From Lindgomyces ingoldianus (Eukaryota; Ascomycota; Dothideomycetes; Pleosporales; Lindgomycetaceae), in the NCBI RefSeq assembly GCF_010093535.1, contig NW_022985252.1, positions 1 to 61,760 on the forward strand: a DNA stretch of 61,760 bases. Direction: 5' to 3'. Below the pieces are notes generated by a model. The model had not been told where the DNA came from. It saw nothing but the letters and a program-made list of their open reading frames with translations, and did not search any database. This document shows, piece after piece, positions 12,888 to 25,477 of this stretch (its first letter is position 1; every line of letters begins with the position of its first letter). The position numbers and the translations under genes are program-made.

Positions 12888-13039
12888 ATTAAATGGGCTT
12901 AGGGGTTCTATAGTTTAGAGTTTCAGTTATACATGTATCTGGCCTAGTGTATTATCCAACCGGAATATTACAAGTTAGAGTTACTCTCGTTTTATTGTTT
13001 TGTGGAGACGGTGTTGTGACCAGTCTATGTGCTCCTTCT

Positions 13040-13507
13040 CTACCTGTTCCGCACTGAATCCCTAAGAATCCTTGACAACGTCGCAAAGGAATCGTTCTCA
13101 ACCAATGTGAAGTCGGTTGACTGGGCATCGAAGATGAAGTTCACTGCAAGCTTCACGCACTCTCTAGCTATGGTCGCTGTTTCCTGGTTGCCGTTCAGGA
13201 CCATTCGCCTCGCGACCAAATCGCACATAGCGGCGCCGACGGCCGCTATCGTTTCCTTAAGACACAGAGACCCCCCAAAGGCCCGGTATGCATTTATAGA
13301 GTCGAACACTTCCGCATACGTCGAGTCGATACGAGTTTTGTATCCAAGGAAGAACAGTTCAGAGGCAAGATTACTTATGTCTAGGAACGTAGGTCCTATA
13401 GCGACGAATTCCCAGTCTATGACAAACCACCTTCTCGGCGTACTAGATCTAGTAGAGCAGGGCGTCGAGGGGCAGCTCATCGAGTCTGTTTCGAGAATAC
13501 CGATCAA
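13040..13507 (-). pseudogene. C-terminal fragment of an APH/choline-kinase-fold phosphotransferase
   Basis: The 155-codon open frame contains VIDWEFVAIGPTFLDISNL, the metal-binding Asp region and following helix typical of aminoglycoside-phosphotransferase-fold kinases; methylthioribose-kinase-like fungal proteins look similar. The N-terminal lobe and catalytic HxDxxxxN loop are missing: upstream on this strand lies a CAG/CGG trinucleotide tract (13508-13540) and then an unrelated reading frame. It is therefore a truncated relic rather than a working gene. The true substrate is unknown. Confidence 0.6.
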
Positions 13508-13543
13508 GGTGCTGCTGCTGCTGCTGCCGCCGCCGCAAGTTCA

Positions 13544-14946
13544 TTGCCTCAACCTCAAACTATGCCTTCCTCACCGCCCATAGATATACCCTCCACGCCG
13601 CCTCCGCTTCCTCCATCAACGCAACCAGAGCCCGATTATATTATGGAGATCGTGTACACACTTCGGGTGAACAATAAGGAGGTAGAGGATGGAGTACGAG
13701 TTGAGCGCTGTTTCTTCCTGTACAGCGACTTTGAGCAGAGGATTGGTACGCTTATTGAGAGCCCTCTCTCTGGTATTAATGGCAGAGACTATCGGGTGAT
13801 ATCAAGGAGCGTTAACTTCAAGCCTCAGCACCGAGAAGCTCGTTGGCAGGGCCATACAATGTCGGACTTCTCGTTCTCGGAGGGTCTTCGTCTATTTAAT
13901 CGAGTAGATGAGGCTGTAAAGCGCTACGAGAATGTAGAAGTTGTCGATTTTAAGGTGGAAGTCAGCTTGCAAGTTAATGCCCTAACTAAGGCGTTTCTGC
14001 GTAATAGGGCAGCCAACGAGCCTTCATCTGACATACCTAAGGCGACTTCTAATCTCCCTAATCTCGCTAATCTTGCACCCAGGACGAAGAGATTGACGGC
14101 CGAGGCGAGGGCTATAGAGAAAGTAGAATTACTCCAAACAACTGCCGACTTCCAAAGCCAGATTACTTGTATGTGGGAGTGCCGTGAGTGTAGTTGCAAC
14201 AACTATATAAGATGTGCTACGTCAATCAAGCTACCTGCCAGCATTTTAAGATCAGGCCCGCGGATACGGAGAGCTAGGCGAGGGAAGATATTTAAGGGTG
14301 TAAGTGGAGTCTCCGTGAGCACCCCTCCTATGAACCTTATTAACCATTGGCGAAACTCTACTAGCAACCAGCTTAAGAAGAATCCCCACAATAGCCAGAG
14401 CCACAAGCGGAGGGCCTCGTCGTCGTCCACACAAGCGCATTGAGAAGCAACGCCTGCAGGGTCGGATTGAGAGGATGGACGAGGAGGAACAGATAAGAGC
14501 TAATCAGCTTGCCCTGCGTAGGTTTCAGCTTGATCCGCTTCGTGCTCAGCAACAAGGTCAATTCTATCCTACTACTACTCCTACGTATCTACCTCGAGCG
14601 CTTACTCCGCCTGCCACCATGGCCCCTAAGCTACGTCCATCATCTTCGAGCCCTATTACTGGTGGGGGGGAACGGGGATAGTCGAGCAATTGTAAAAGCC
14701 TTCTTCAAGTGGCTTATACGACAACAACCAGCGGACGATCGAGACGACTTTAAAGCCGCAGGGCAGGTAGCAATTAAGCAGAAGTGGCTAGTTAAGGATC
14801 TCCGCAATATAGCCAATTACTTAAGCCACGAGTACGCTATTGCTATACGCTTTAAGCTCAAGGATGGAGTCGTTCGCCACCTTGGGGAGGATTTAAAGCG
14901 TTTGAAGGTCTATCGCACAGCTAATAGCTTAATGAACCTTAGGTAA
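13544..14946 (+). pseudogene. Frameshifted gene of unknown function with Cys-rich motif
   Basis: A proline-rich N-terminus (first ~30 codons) leads into a 299-codon frame with a cysteine cluster (MWECRECSCNNY..RC, near 14170-14220), possibly metal-binding. The coding sense continues in other frames: a shift near 14405 leads into a basic, Glu/Arg-rich segment (RIERMDEEEQIRANQLALRR), and a G-run at about 14665-14672 (ggggggg) breaks it again before a last segment (AIVKAFFKWLIRQQPADD.. to 14946). At least two frameshifts make it a pseudogene. I do not recognise the family; a second ORF of a transposon is possible given the neighbours. Confidence 0.5.
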
Positions 14947-15044
14947 GACGCTGGTAGTACTTTCTAACAGCTTACAATATCAATAGTATCTCAACGCCAA
15001 TCGGTCCCCGAAGCTATGCTCTCACCTGTTCGAGGATTTCCTAC

Positions 15045-16040
15045 TCAATATATAGCCCGCCTGCCGCGTACTTAAAGTGCCTCCTTGCAAAGCGATCACA
15101 CTTACTCTCTTGAATGGCCGCCCTCAAGAACCCTCCAAAATCTACAGCTGATAACCTTGTTCTAGTGTAAAATTAACTCCGTCGTATCCAGGCCTTCAAA
15201 ACCGAAAACGTAAGCTCGATTAGGTTATAATCTAGTAAGTATGGAGGCAGGTATCGCACAATATCGCCGGCGGCTTCAATCACCTCATTAGTGTGGATAG
15301 CGACGTTGTCAAGGACAATAACCATTGGGCGATTGCCGTAAATGCGATTTAGCGTTGGAAGCAGGGAGTTCTCAATCCAATCAATAAACTGCTCCCTAGA
15401 GAAGTAACCTTCTTTGATGCCCATACACGGCAGATAGCCGTTAATAGTATACGCATGAAGTATCGCCCACGTAGAGCTTCTCTTAATATCCGCCATATAT
15501 CGAGCTTCATGGCCAACTGGGGCATAAGCGCGGTGTCTCCAGCCGCCTTCTCATTAAAAATTGACTCGTCCAAGGAGACCAGATCCTCCTGCGCGTATCG
15601 TCTCATCTCTACGATAGGATTCTCGAAGCTCCTCACCCCGGTCGATGGAGATAGGCCGCAGAGTCCGTCTTGACCAGCTCATCTTGTGAAGAAATCGAGA
15701 TACAGTAGCCCTATGGACGTGCACGCCTCGCTCAAGGGCAAGCCGGTGGACGATCTCGTCTTAAAACATCCATCCAGATCGAACTAATTCTTCAAATAGA
15801 ACTTCAGCATCCTCTCAACCCTATTTTACTAGGCGCTCCAAGCTTGCCCTTAAGAGGAACTCGAAGGCTGCGGTGTGCGCGGATATTTGACTGTATATTA
15901 TACACGGCCCTCTCAGAGCAACCCTCTCGATCTAATATAGCCAAAGGATGCCAGCCCAGCTCCAGAAAACGCCAAATATTTAGCCGAGTACGCGTAGAGA
16001 GCCCACGCTCCGTAAAAGTAGGAGGACGAGGAGAGAGGGA
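15045..16040 (-). pseudogene. Tc1/IS630-like DDE transposase, broken
   Basis: Read right to left on the minus strand, an N-terminal helix-turn-helix region (RLNIWRFLELGWHPLAILDR, near 15900-16000) is followed by the catalytic domain: DLVSLDESIFNEKA near 15560-15590, VIVLDNVAIHTNEV near 15290-15320, and YLPPYLLDYNLIELTFSVLK near 15190-15250, the DDE_3 pattern with D, D and E visible. The C-terminus (SKCDRFARRHFKYAAGG) continues to about 15050 past a stop at 15173. A frameshift near 15530 and stops show inactivation. Its terminal repeats were not identified. Confidence 0.75.
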
Positions 16041-16435
16041 TTGATCGCGCGTGCGGGGGATGCGTGCGACGCCGTGGGCGCGATACATAGCATGGTTGCC
16101 CGTGGAGGCCTCACTAAAACACCAAATCTCAGCTTCATGTTTGTTCCCAATTAGGAAGTACCTACGATCGTCAAAAACAGGCTCACGAGGTGGTGGGCGG
16201 CAATTGCATGGTTGTCTGGGTTTGTATAGTAGATTTGGTGTGTGCGGAGACTGACGCGCAAAAACCCGCGGCCGCAACAGCCGCGAAGAAGCGATCCCCC
16301 CACGAAAGCCGCCCCACCCCGGACCCGTTGCCGAACTTTTGGGGTGATCAACGCTCAAGCGTGGAGTTGTAGATCCCATGGTTGATTTATGCTGAAAAAG
16401 AGGCTCTTCACCAGGCAGGCACCAACACAGCAGCA

Positions 16436-16600
16436 TGATCGTAATTTCCAGGTTTGAGGCATGCGGTAAGCTTATGAGTACCTACCAGACAGGAAGCTAT
16501 GCAAATCTAGCCCTGGCTGCGACATCAAGTCTGCTGCAAAGGCGAAGTACCTGCAATTTATCCGATTTCGGGGGGGCGTCCGGCAACCCAGGGACCGATT
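16436..16600. repeat. Dispersed repeat, copy 1
   Basis: Shares blocks gatcgtaatttccaggtttgag and gtacctgcaatttatccgat..ggcgtccggc..cagggac with 27639-27812 (runs trimmed here). This copy is less mutated. Its class is unknown. Confidence 0.5.
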
Positions 16601-16895
16601 CCGCCCTCACATAAACCCTTTTCCGGATTTGACCTCGATTCACACAGTGGTGCAACGTGGGCAATGAGTACCGTGTTTCATCGCCTAACGCACGGCCCCT
16701 CGTAACGCACGGTTTTGAGATGTTACCCCCATCAACTTTTAAAGCTGTACAGCTCTATAGGGCTTATAAAATAAAGCAGTTTTCTAGAGTTATAAGGAGA
16801 GCTTACTAATTAATTAATCTATCATACAAGAAACCTTCTAGGAAGGTTAATCTGCCTGCCACGTCAACTTTAGGCTAGAGTGGGCACAGCGACCT

Positions 16896-17213
16896 TGTCA
16901 CGGTATCCTCCCCGGATCCTAGACATAACTGTATTAGATGCGTACTAGAGTATTATTAGTGCACGTCTAATATAAACACAACACAACATAGATATAAACT
17001 TAAGCATAAACTGCCTTAACACTAACTAAACCTAGAACAGGCTTAATTTATACTTAAAGCGCTTAGACTTCTAAGCTAAGTATTTAATTACTAATTTTCT
17101 TTTAAACTTTTTTATTTCTTACATAATGTCTTATACTTACTATAATACCTTACATAGTAATTAAACTAGACTTCTGTAAAGCTCTATAACTTTACTTATA
17201 CATAATTATAACA
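16896..17213 (+). repeat. 5' LTR (318 bp)
   Basis: Matches 22241-22558 in length. The first ~70 bp are little mutated (ggtatcctccccggatcc), the rest strongly RIP-mutated. Confidence 0.92.
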
Positions 17214-20200
17214 TTATGTTGTATTAAAACTTTAGCTAAAAATAGCCTTTAAATTTAATCTAATAAGCTTAGTACTTATATAACTCTAAGCTATTAAAGT
17301 AAGCTAAAAAGCTTTTTAAAAAGCACTTACTTTATAAAAAAGCTACTATGTTACAAACTTAAAAGCTTTTTAAAAAAACTTTAAAGAACAGCTTTATATT
17401 GTTAAGTAGTTTATTTTTACCTTAACTTTTATTATAGTAGTAAAAACTAAGAACTTACTAGCCTTAAAGCTTACTTAAAAGTTTAAAGATAGCTTAACTT
17501 TTTTCTATCTAATGCTGCCTATAACTTGTAACTTTTCTAACTTAGTAATAAAATCTAACTAACTTTTTAATCCCCTACTATTTAATAAAAAATAAAAAGA
17601 CTTACTTTTCTTTTTACATAAGCTCTAATATAAACTTAAAAGAAATATAGACTAATTCTTTTTTAAACACTTTTAGTTACTATATGTTTACTTTTAACTT
17701 AACTATAATATAACAGCTTTAATTAACTTACTAATAAATAAAAATATTATTAACTTAGATTAATTTATAGTGTTTTTATAAGTAACTTATAAAAACTTAA
17801 ATAAAAAGTTAACAGCTCTAAGTTACCTAAACACTTTATAATAAAAAAAAAAAAGCTTTACTTTATACTTTACTAAGTTCTACTAACTTATATTTAATAT
17901 AGGCCTAAATAAGATAGGTCTAATTATAGCTTTATATAACTCCTTTTTAACTAAACTATAACACACTATAGTAGGAGAACCCCTTCTAAATAACTTTAAT
18001 ATGTATGTAAACTTAATTACTACTTATAATAATAACATAAGGTTTCTTTTTATATAAGCTTTAATACGCTCTTAAACTAGCGCAGTTGCAAATAAAAACT
18101 CTAATATAATAAAAATTAATTTAAATTATGCTCTAGTTAGTTCTAGAAAGTGTAAAAATTATAAAAAAAAAAGTTAATACTTTAAGTGTAGTAAGCATAG
18201 TTATATTTTTTAAAACTACTTTATTTTTTTTCTTTAAGTCTACATAAGTAGCGCTGCTAGCACTTATTAAAGATTTTTACTATTTTAATTTTATTTTTAT
18301 AAAGGCTTTAACTTATATTTAAGCTTTAATCTTTTTTACTACTCTTAACATAGCTGCAGCTATAGTAGTAAAAGCCTGTAAAAAGGCTTATTCTAGGGCT
18401 AAGTTACTCTTTAGAACTAATTTAACACTAGATCTTTACTAACTTATAGGCTAAGTCTTTTACTAATAACTAAAAGTACTAAGTTAATATTTTTATATAT
18501 TTATAATAAAAAACTATATTAGCTTTAATATAAGCTTTTATTAACTTAAGAGTAAATAGCATAAGTTACATTAATAGAGAACTAGCGTGTAAACTAAATC
18601 TTTAATTAACACTACTTACCTAAATAATTTACCTAACTAAATTTAATAAAAAATAACTTAAAAAAGGTTTTATTTTTTATACTATAACTATTATAATTAC
18701 TTACTAACACTATAAGAAGTAAATTAAACTTTATGTAATAAATATAAGATGTTATAACCTAATCTTAGAATAACTATAGCTATATTAGCATAAAGTTGCT
18801 TTTAATTACTAAGAGTAAGTTCTAAACTTTAACTTTTTTTAATGCTAAGATGTATACTTACACTTACACCTAAATAACATCTAAATAGCACTTAATATAA
18901 AAAGTTTTTAAACTTACTTTTTAATAACTTAAAAAAAAACTACCTAAGTAAGGCTAATAAGCTAGGCCTTTTACTAAGATAAGCTATGTAAAATAATTTA
19001 ATAACTGCTTAAACTTAAAAAAAAAAAGCCTTTAAAAAACTTTTACTTACCTAATTTAAACATAAACTAGGACTTAAACAGCAGATAGACATCTGCTACA
19101 TAGGACTTACTCTGTTTATAACTTTAGCTTAATAACTAGATTATAAAATCTACACAGTTATAATTTCTAATATAGACTAAGCTTTAGCTCTCTAAAAACG
19201 CACTAACTTAAAAATAATAGTCTCTTAAAACTACTATAACTTATTATATGTCTTTTTCTAAGATAAGTCTAATAAGCTTTTAATATAATGTTTATATAAT
19301 TACTAGATAACTTTTAAGCCTAGTAAACAACCTAGTTATAAGCTACTATATAGAATGTTACTAAATAAATTAAAAGTGCTTTAAAAATACCTTAATAAGA
19401 ACCTAAAAAAAAGTTTATTTAAGCTAGCTTTTTACTAGTAGCATTACTTATACTATTTATAAAGAAACTTAAAGGTAGGCTTTAATTCTATGTTAACTAC
19501 TAAGAACTAAATACTGTTACTATTAAAAACTAATACTTAATTTTTTTTTTATAAGAAACTCTAAGCTAACTAAGTAAAGTAAAGTATTTTATAAAGTTAG
19601 ATATTATTACTACCTTTAATAAGCTAAAAATAGTAAAGGGTAATAAGTAGCTAATAGTGTTTTAAACCTAATATAGACTATTTAAGTACCTAGTAATGCC
19701 CTTTAGCTTAGCTAACACGCCTAGTACTTTTTAATATTTTATAAATAACTTACTCTAACTCTACCTAGATGTGTTCTGCACTACATATATTAATAATATT
19801 CTAATTTATAGTAATAGCTTTTTAAAGCACAAACAGCATGTACACTTAGTGCTAAAGGCTATAAAAAAAGTAGGTCTACAACTTAACATAAATAAATGTA
19901 AGTTCTACTAATTAAAGGTTATATATTTAGGATATGTAATCTCTATAAATAGCATCTAAATAGACCTTATTAAAGTTTAAACTATGCTAGATTAGCAATA
20001 CTTAAAGGACATAAAGAATGTTTAAGCTTTTATAAAATTTACTAACTTTTACTAATAATTTATTAATAACTTTTTATAGTAAGTAAGCTTTATAATTACA
20101 CTTACTAAAAAAAAAATTTAATTTAACTTTAACTTAAATTACTAATAGTCTTTTAACTAGCTAAAAAAAGCCTTTACTAAAGCTCTAATACTCTACTACT

Positions 20201-22240
20201 TTAACTTTAAACTACTAATACTTATAGAAGCTAATGCCTTAGACTATGTAGTAGCAGGAGTTTTTTTCTAGACTAAGCTAGATAGGACTATTAGGCTTAT
20301 TACATACTTCTTAAAAAGAATAAGTTTTATAGAAGGTAATTATAAGATTTATAATAAGAAATTACTTACTATAGTACACTACTTTAAATAATAGCAACTT
20401 AAACTAGAAAGTGCAGCGCATCTAATATAGGTTTTATCTAACTATAAGAACTTATAGTACTTTGTAACTATAAAATAACTTAGCTACTAATAAGCTTATT
20501 AGTCTAAATACTTATTTTATTTTAATTTTAAGATTACTTATTATTCTAGTTAAGATAAAGAGAAACTAGATGCTTTTATAAGGTAATCTTAAAACATTTT
20601 TACTTAGAAAGAAGTGTAAAAAGCTTAACACTAAACTTTACTTTAACCTAAGCTATTTTTAGACCTTAACTTAAATAAAATAGATTAAATAATTAATTAG
20701 ATTATTACTAATAAGTATCTAAATAATAAATTTATTTAAGAAACCTTAGACCTGCTCTAAAACAGCGCTAGTTAGTTAAAAAAGGTAACACTAGCTAACT
20801 ATAAAAACTAAAATAGTAAGCTATACTACTATAACTAACTTATAATCTCTAATTCTAATAAACTAAGAATTAAACTACTTTAAATTATACATAACTTACC
20901 TGTTAAAGAACACTTAGGTAGAAAAAAGACTCTTAACCTACTATAAAGAGAGTACTACTAGCCCTGCATATTCTATACTGTACGCTAATATGTATTATGT
21001 TGCTATACTTACTGTAAAGTAAAGGCCTCTTAAGAAAAGTATAATAGCCTGCTTAAACTACTCCTAATTTTTAAATAAGCTTAAAAAGATATATTAATTA
21101 ATTTTATTATAAACCTACTTTTATCTAAAAAGTATATAAATATTATAGTAGTTATTAATTACTTAACTAAGTATTAACACTTAATACTATGTTCTTCTAT
21201 AACTACCCCTAATATAGCCTAGTTATTCTACTAATATGTATAAGTTTACTATAGCCTGCCTAATATAATTATATTAGACAGAGGTACACAGTTTGTCTTA
21301 GCTTTCTAGAACAAACTCTATAAACAGCTTTAAATTATCTTTTATCTATCTACAGCTTTTTACCTAGAGACTAATAGCTAAACTAAGAACATAAACACTA
21401 TAATAAAATAAGTCTTATAAGTGTATATAAACTACTAGTAAGATAACTAGGTAAAATAGTTAGCTATAGTATAGTTTAAAGCTAATAACATAACATCTAA
21501 ATTAATATAAGTATCCCTATTTTTAGCAAACTATAGATACTACCTTTAAATAGGATTTAAACTGCTTTTAAATACCCCCTAACTAACTTATTAATCTGTA
21601 TAAGTAATAGATATAAATAAACTTATTAATAAAATTTAAAACATATTTAAATACATTTATAAAAAGCTTATATAGGCTTAAGCTTTTTAACAAAAGTACA
21701 TAAACTAATTTTAAACCTCTACTCCTACATATGCAGCTAGCAAGAAGGTCTAGCTAAACACTAAAAATATTTAAATAAACTAATAATTAAAGAAACTTAA
21801 TTAGAAGAACCTTAGCCTTTTTATAGTAGCTTATATAGTCTTATTACATGCTTACTAATTAATCCTACCTAACAGCATAAAGATACACCTTGTGTTCTAT
21901 GTATTGTTGCTGCGCTAAGCAGCCTTTAAATCTAACTATCTACTTAGACAGCTAAACCTGCTACCTAAACTTATTATTATAAATAATAAACTAGAATATA
22001 TTGTAGAAGACATTAAATAAATCTAGTTTAATAAAAAAAAACGTATCTATAAATACCTTATAAAATAGACTAGATATAATAAACTGTTGTAGGAACCTGT
22101 AAAAGCCCTATAAGAGAACTTTATAGTAACCTAATTCTATGCCTAATACCTATCTAAACTAAACCTATACCCTAACAAAGACAACCTAATGCTAGAACTA
22201 CTAATGTAAAGAATTCCCTTCTTAATAAGAGAGGGGGTAC
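17214..22240 (+). pseudogene. Degenerate gag-pol with chromodomain
   Basis: In the + sense: a CCHC knuckle near 18148-18187 (second Cys now Tyr, His now a stop); a reverse-transcriptase motif near 19762-19816 reading YINNILIYSN, where the catalytic YIDD became YINN; an integrase core near 21120-21330 ending ILDRGTQFVLAFWN; and a C-terminal chromodomain-like segment near 21990-22140 (EYIVEDI.., then EPVKAL). Trp codons have become stops throughout. The chromodomain places it with fungal chromoviruses. Confidence 0.85.
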
Positions 22241-22558
22241 TGTTACAGTATCCTCTCTAGATCCTAGACATAACTGTATTAGATGTGTACTAGAGTATTA
22301 TTAGTGCACGTTTAATATAAATATAACATAACATAGACATAAACTTAAGCATAAACTACTTTAATACTAACTAAACCTAGAACAGGCTTAATTTATACTT
22401 AAAGTGTTTAAACTTCTAAGCTAAGTATTTAATTGCTAATTTTCTTCTAAACCTTCCTGTTTCTCACACAACGTCTTGTACCTACTATAATACCTTACAT
22501 AGTAATTAAACTAGACCTCCGTGAAGCTCTATAACCTTACTCGTGCACAATTGTGACA
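22241..22558 (+). repeat. 3' LTR (318 bp)
   Basis: It directly follows the polypurine tract and ends cacaattgtgaca before the TSD. Its 5' end is RIP-mutated (tgttacagtatcctctc), while its last ~110 bp are better preserved than those of the left LTR. Confidence 0.92.
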
Positions 22559-24523
22559 GACCTCTACAACTAATTTATCCTTAATATAATCCTCCTCCTT
22601 ATCCTTATTGCTAGTAATTAGTGTAGAGGCCTTCTTCTTGCTCTTATTAGCTAATTAGATGTCCTTTTTAAGTTGTGTAGCAGCTTTTTAAGCAAACTTT
22701 GCCTTCTTTTTTTAAGCTGCCTTAACGCGCTGCTCTTAGAGTTAGATTTCTTTTGCTACTACCTTTATGCGCTTCCTCTCCTCTAGCATACGCGCCTTCT
22801 CTGCCTTTTTTGCCTCTCTAAGCTTTATTTTCTTATCCTTTTTAAGTTATAGAGCCTTCTTATTAGCATCTTTTTAAGCTTAGAGATTACGTGCTTTACG
22901 TACTTTAGTTAGCAACTAAAAGACTGCTCTACTATTATACTTAGGTAGAGCTTTAAGCAGGAGAGGCTTCCTACGCTGGCGGCAACGCTTCTTATTAAGA
23001 AGAGCTTGTTTAAGATGTTTAACCTTATGCTAGAGCAGGTTGTTATAACATAAAATTGTGTAAATAGTTTAACTAAGCTAGCGTAACTGCTTACTATAAA
23101 TATTGTTAACAACCTAGCGTAAAATCCTCTTAATCTTCCTCTAATTAGAAGCGCCTAGTACTAAAGTAGTACTATTACTAGAGGATAGCTAGTCCTTCTT
23201 CTTAACATTAAATTATACTAGGATTACTTTTAGATTAAATAGAAATAAACTGCATGTTTTAAATGCCTTAAGGATAGTATTTAGTTTAAATAACGTTAGC
23301 TAGGCTTTGTTAAACATGCAAAAAAAGTCTCTTTTTATAATAGTTAATAGTCCTTAGCACCTATACATAAAATCTGCTAGCTTAGCTAAGTAGGCAGTTA
23401 ATAGAGGCTTAAACATGTAGACATCTAGAGGCTGCAGGGTATAAGTTAAATAAGGTAGATAGATAGCTAAGAGGATCCTATTATTGTTATAATACTTAAT
23501 AAAATCTATAGTAACATGCAATCTATAGCTATCTAGGACTAATAGTTAATAAGAGCGTTAGGCCTTCTGTTTTGTCTCCCTATTAAACACCTGTTTAAGC
23601 TATGCAAGGCCTAGCATATTGCTTGTCCACCTACTAGGAGATAAGAAAAAAAAGGCCTTGTGTTTATTAAGGTTAAAGTTTTATAACTAAGTGTTTTATA
23701 TGTTGCCTAAAGCAGCCTAATAAATTAGTGCTAGTGTAAGAGAAGTCCTATTAGCGCATATGTAAGCTATAGTTGTAATCTACTTGCAATTGCTGTCCTA
23801 GATTATCTGCTTAATGCCACCTTCTTTATATTACTGTTTAGAGAAGATTCTTTTAACTTTTAATAGTACACTAATTAAGAAGCCCTTTTTATTTATATTG
23901 TAGATGTGGCGCGACTCTATGCTATAATTATTAATTTTCCTCTATAACAGCTTAAAATAGAGCTTATATTTAAAGGCTAAGTTAGCTCTTTTATAATTAG
24001 AATCTATGCTAGATGTCTATTAAGATATAAGCTTAATGTCCTGCTGCTTAATAAAGCAATTAACCTAGTTTTTACTAGCCTATTTCCTAGCTATTTCTAA
24101 GGCAAAATTGCGTATTATAAGCCTTATAGGCGGCAGTCCTTTTGCGTAAAGCTTGTTAAGGTATTTAGAGAGTTCCTTTTCTTGTACGTTGTTAAGGAGT
24201 TGTTGATTTTTGTGCTTCTCTGCATAGGTGCCCTGTGTAAGGCCAGGATGGCGCTTACGTGTAAGGCCGAGATGGTGCTTACGTGCGACGGGTATATATA
24301 CTATTCTGTACGCAATAATCAACTGTTGGTTGATTATTCGCACCTTTTTGGTTGTATTGGCGTAGTGGTACAGAGCTCCGTCCTTACACCCTGCACCCCG
24401 CGGTGGCGCTTTGATAGTGTAGAGCGACAACAACCAAATTTTTTCGCTGTCGCACTATAATTAGGTTTTTCTCCAAGCTTCAGCAATTCAAATGACGCCA
24501 GCGCGGCCTCAATTGGGTCCATA
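22559..24523 (-). pseudogene. Pogo-type transposase, RIP-mutated and interrupted
   Basis: The start at 24523 gives MDPIEAALASFELLKLGEK, then the CENP-B/psq helix-turn-helix (YSATAKKFGCCRSTLSKRHR). The frame is interrupted by the 153-bp solo LTR at 24236-24388 exactly within ..RHRGVQG/TYAEKHKNQQLL.., and continues as NNVQEKELSKYLNKL and LPPIRLIIRNFALEIARK to 24080. The DDE core (23000-24080) is full of stops. The Lys/Glu/Ala-rich C-terminal tail is readable at 22570-22900 and its stop codon lies beyond the gypsy insertion at ~16875. Confidence 0.85.
24236..24388. repeat. 153-bp solo LTR inside the pogo transposase
   Basis: Ends TGTAAGG..CCTTACA, flanked by the perfect 5-bp TSD ccctg (24231-24235, 24389-24393). 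A 24-bp unit at its left end is tandemly duplicated (tgtaaggccaggatggcgct.. then tgtaaggccgagatggtgct..). It also contains a short palindrome, aatcaactgttggttgatt. A sister copy lies at 34471-34894. Confidence 0.85.
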
Positions 24524-24612
24524 TTGGTGGAGATAAGCTTGATTGAAAAGTTGATGAATTTTGGTTGTGTGTGCGTTACGAGGGGCCGTGCGTTAAGCGA
24601 TGAAACACGGTA

Positions 24613-25477
24613 AGTAACCTGAGCTGTGGCTGAGCATGCCTGAGCTCGCCATGAGCCAACTAGTCGGAGCGCCATTTCTAGTAGGTTGTGCTATTAGAAT
24701 TACAGCGAAAAGCATCTGGACTGGGACGAGGAGAAGAAAAACAAACTGACACGGCTCTAAAAAAGTTCGTCTCTGTCTTTCTCATCCCTTGATTGAGTAA
24801 GAGTACCCGCATCTACTTAGTCGTCCAAGTCTTTTGCCCTGATGCTTCTTTTTGGCTAATTTTACTACTTCTGGATTTATGAGAAATGATGACCACGAAG
24901 ATGGCGCTTCCGTAGCGGGCAGTGGAGTTTATGCATTGGCAGATGGGTTGTGAGGACATGGTATCGCGAGCAAACGCTCTGGTGTTTCAATTGCACCTCA
25001 GTATGAATACCCCAAATCCAGCCGCCAAGTCATCCATTACACAGCAACCCGCAATTTTCCTAACTTAGAGCTGGTGGTCATCCGAAACCATGCGCTCAGC
25101 TCCTTCGTCGCCATGGTTGGGTGTCACGTTACCAGTCACGTGTTTAGTCACCACTATTTGTAGTTAGCCTACCTACGGGGTATGTATAGCTTCCGCTTGC
25201 CCTTCTATTGAGAGGCAGATCCGACCTTCCTACAATACACTCTTTCTGTCTAGCTTCGCACATCTGACATTGGGGATGTCTGAGGCCGCAAGGCTGTTGG
25301 CCTTGTTGAGGCCGCTTAAAAGGTGGTCAGACCGGTCAAGCCGCGACCTACAATCAACTTCAACAACTTTAGCGGTACTTGCTCCACCAACTTCCAAACA
25401 TACGAATTCTTTCCCGATCGTAATCAGCCCTCCTCCTTGTCATTCTCCCGTCAGCGGCAGGGAAATCTCCTTCCAAG
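24613..25477. other. Intergenic region, upstream of the membrane-protein gene
   Basis: Base composition is balanced; no gene or repeat recognised. Short open frames at 25270-25547 overlap the start of the next gene and look like chance. Confidence 0.4.

Larger units (their letters stand above)
16896..22558 (+). mobile_element. 5.7-kb Ty3/gypsy chromovirus-type retrotransposon, RIP-inactivated
   Basis: Two 318-bp LTRs (16896-17213 and 22241-22558) with TGTCAC..GTGACA ends are flanked by the perfect 5-bp TSD gacct (16891-16895, 22559-22563). A purine tract gagagggggtac directly precedes the right LTR, confirming + orientation. LTR differences are C/T and G/A only in the parts compared. It is inserted in the 3' end of the pogo transposase gene. 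Confidence 0.95.
16671..24610 (-). mobile_element. Pogo-type DNA transposon carrying two nested LTR insertions
   Basis: A ~40-bp inverted repeat (ccgtgtttcatcgc.. at 16671 and its complement ending at 24610) is flanked by TA at 16669-16670 and 24611-24612. Removing the gypsy element (5663 bp plus TSD) and the 153-bp solo LTR plus TSD leaves about 2.1 kb, a normal autonomous pogo length. The transposase lies on the minus strand, its stop codon left of the gypsy insertion at about 16875. Confidence 0.85.

Noticed and set aside
15844..16372. Several + strand frames opposite the Tc1-like transposase
   Set aside because: No family resemblance; they are shadows of the minus-strand transposase and flanking DNA.
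24340..24388. tRNA-like A-box (tggcgtagtgg) in the 153-bp element, suggesting a SINE
   Set aside because: It sits at the 3' end without a B-box or acceptor pairing, and the ends and 5-bp TSD fit a solo LTR better.
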